From Neodiprion pinetum (lineage: Eukaryota > Arthropoda > Insecta > Hymenoptera > Diprionidae): a DNA stretch of 64,000 nt. Under the pieces are notes generated by a model. It saw only the letters and a list, made by a program, of their open reading frames with translations. It made no database searches and was not told the origin of the DNA. The stretch is from the NCBI RefSeq assembly GCF_021155775.2, contig NC_060237.1, positions 30,925,257-30,989,256 of the forward strand, written 5' to 3'. Of this stretch, positions 63,705 through 64,000 are shown piece by piece. A program made the position numbers and the translations under genes. The number at the start of each line of letters is the position of its first letter. Positions within the stretch are counted from its first letter, which is position 1.

Positions 63705-64000
63705 AGAAGGGATTAATGTCCGAAATCAAGGCACTTCAAACCCTCACTGTCGACTTACTTGCAATTGAAAGACGACGATGACGGTTAATTTTCTTTCCTA
63801 AACAGCCTGAATTCAAACGAGTATTACTCATGCGTATATTGACATCCAATTGCGGCCATAAAGATCGCATGTACTAACGTTACTCATGATCCGAGGGTTG
63901 CGCAGGCCTCTTAGTATGAAACACAGATCTGGCATGTATGCGCCAGTACTTTTCATGTATGTTTTTTTTTTTATCATTCATTACACGAACCTATAACTTT
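63705..64000. other. Downstream of the SBP2-like gene
   Basis: Probably 3' UTR and the start of intergenic DNA. No AATAAA was noticed before the window ends, so the transcript end may lie outside. Confidence 0.4.

Noticed and set aside
1..64000. tRNA genes, CRISPR arrays, rRNA, familiar conserved insect microRNAs
   Set aside because: I looked for tRNA T-arm and A/B-box patterns, regularly spaced repeats and seeds of well-known microRNAs by eye and found none that held up. A covariance-model scan was not possible.

Overview
The window looks like a stretch of insect nuclear DNA. Genes are split by short introns with GT/AG borders. Intergenic DNA is long, AT-leaning and full of microsatellites and small inverted-repeat (MITE-like) elements. 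The recognisable genes are insect or animal families: ionotropic receptor IR93a, a serpin, the Stubble protease, a histone H2B variant and the SECIS-binding protein SBP2. Nothing bacterial, viral or plasmid-like was seen. I lean towards a holometabolous insect, possibly a hymenopteran of sawfly type, but that is an impression and not proven by the sequence.

Layout: (1) 1-3555, + strand: the 3' two-thirds of an ionotropic receptor gene, best match IR93a, entering from the left edge and complete at its C-terminus. (2) 5.9-11.6 kb, + strand: a complete secreted serpin with a very long Thr/Ser/Glu-rich insertion, a probable TATA promoter and a small upstream ORF. (3) 11.6-13.7 kb: a convergent intergenic gap carrying a 738-bp fold-back element. 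(4) 13.66-18.4 kb, - strand: a Stubble-type clip/trypsin serine protease, eight coding exons joined in consistent phase (839 codons). (5) 18.4-48.4 kb: about 30 kb in which I can support no protein gene, only microsatellites, several MITE-like elements and one unexplained GC3-rich ORF. (6) 48.45-49.40 kb, - strand: an intron-containing, divergent histone H2B with a fold-back element inside its intron. (7) 49.4-59.0 kb: a second gene-poor stretch. (8) 59.08-63.70 kb, + strand: a SECISBP2/SBP2-family gene, five exons, 536 codons, with SID-like and L7Ae RNA-binding regions.

Functional links are limited. IR93a is a thermo/hygrosensory co-receptor. Stubble is an apical-surface protease of epithelial morphogenesis. 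H2B is chromatin. SBP2 is RNA-binding translation machinery. The only suggestive pairing is the serpin lying tail-to-tail with the trypsin-like protease, but the serpin's reactive-loop hinge does not look inhibitory. Exon borders were set by hand from splice consensus and phase continuity. They are internally consistent but need transcript confirmation.
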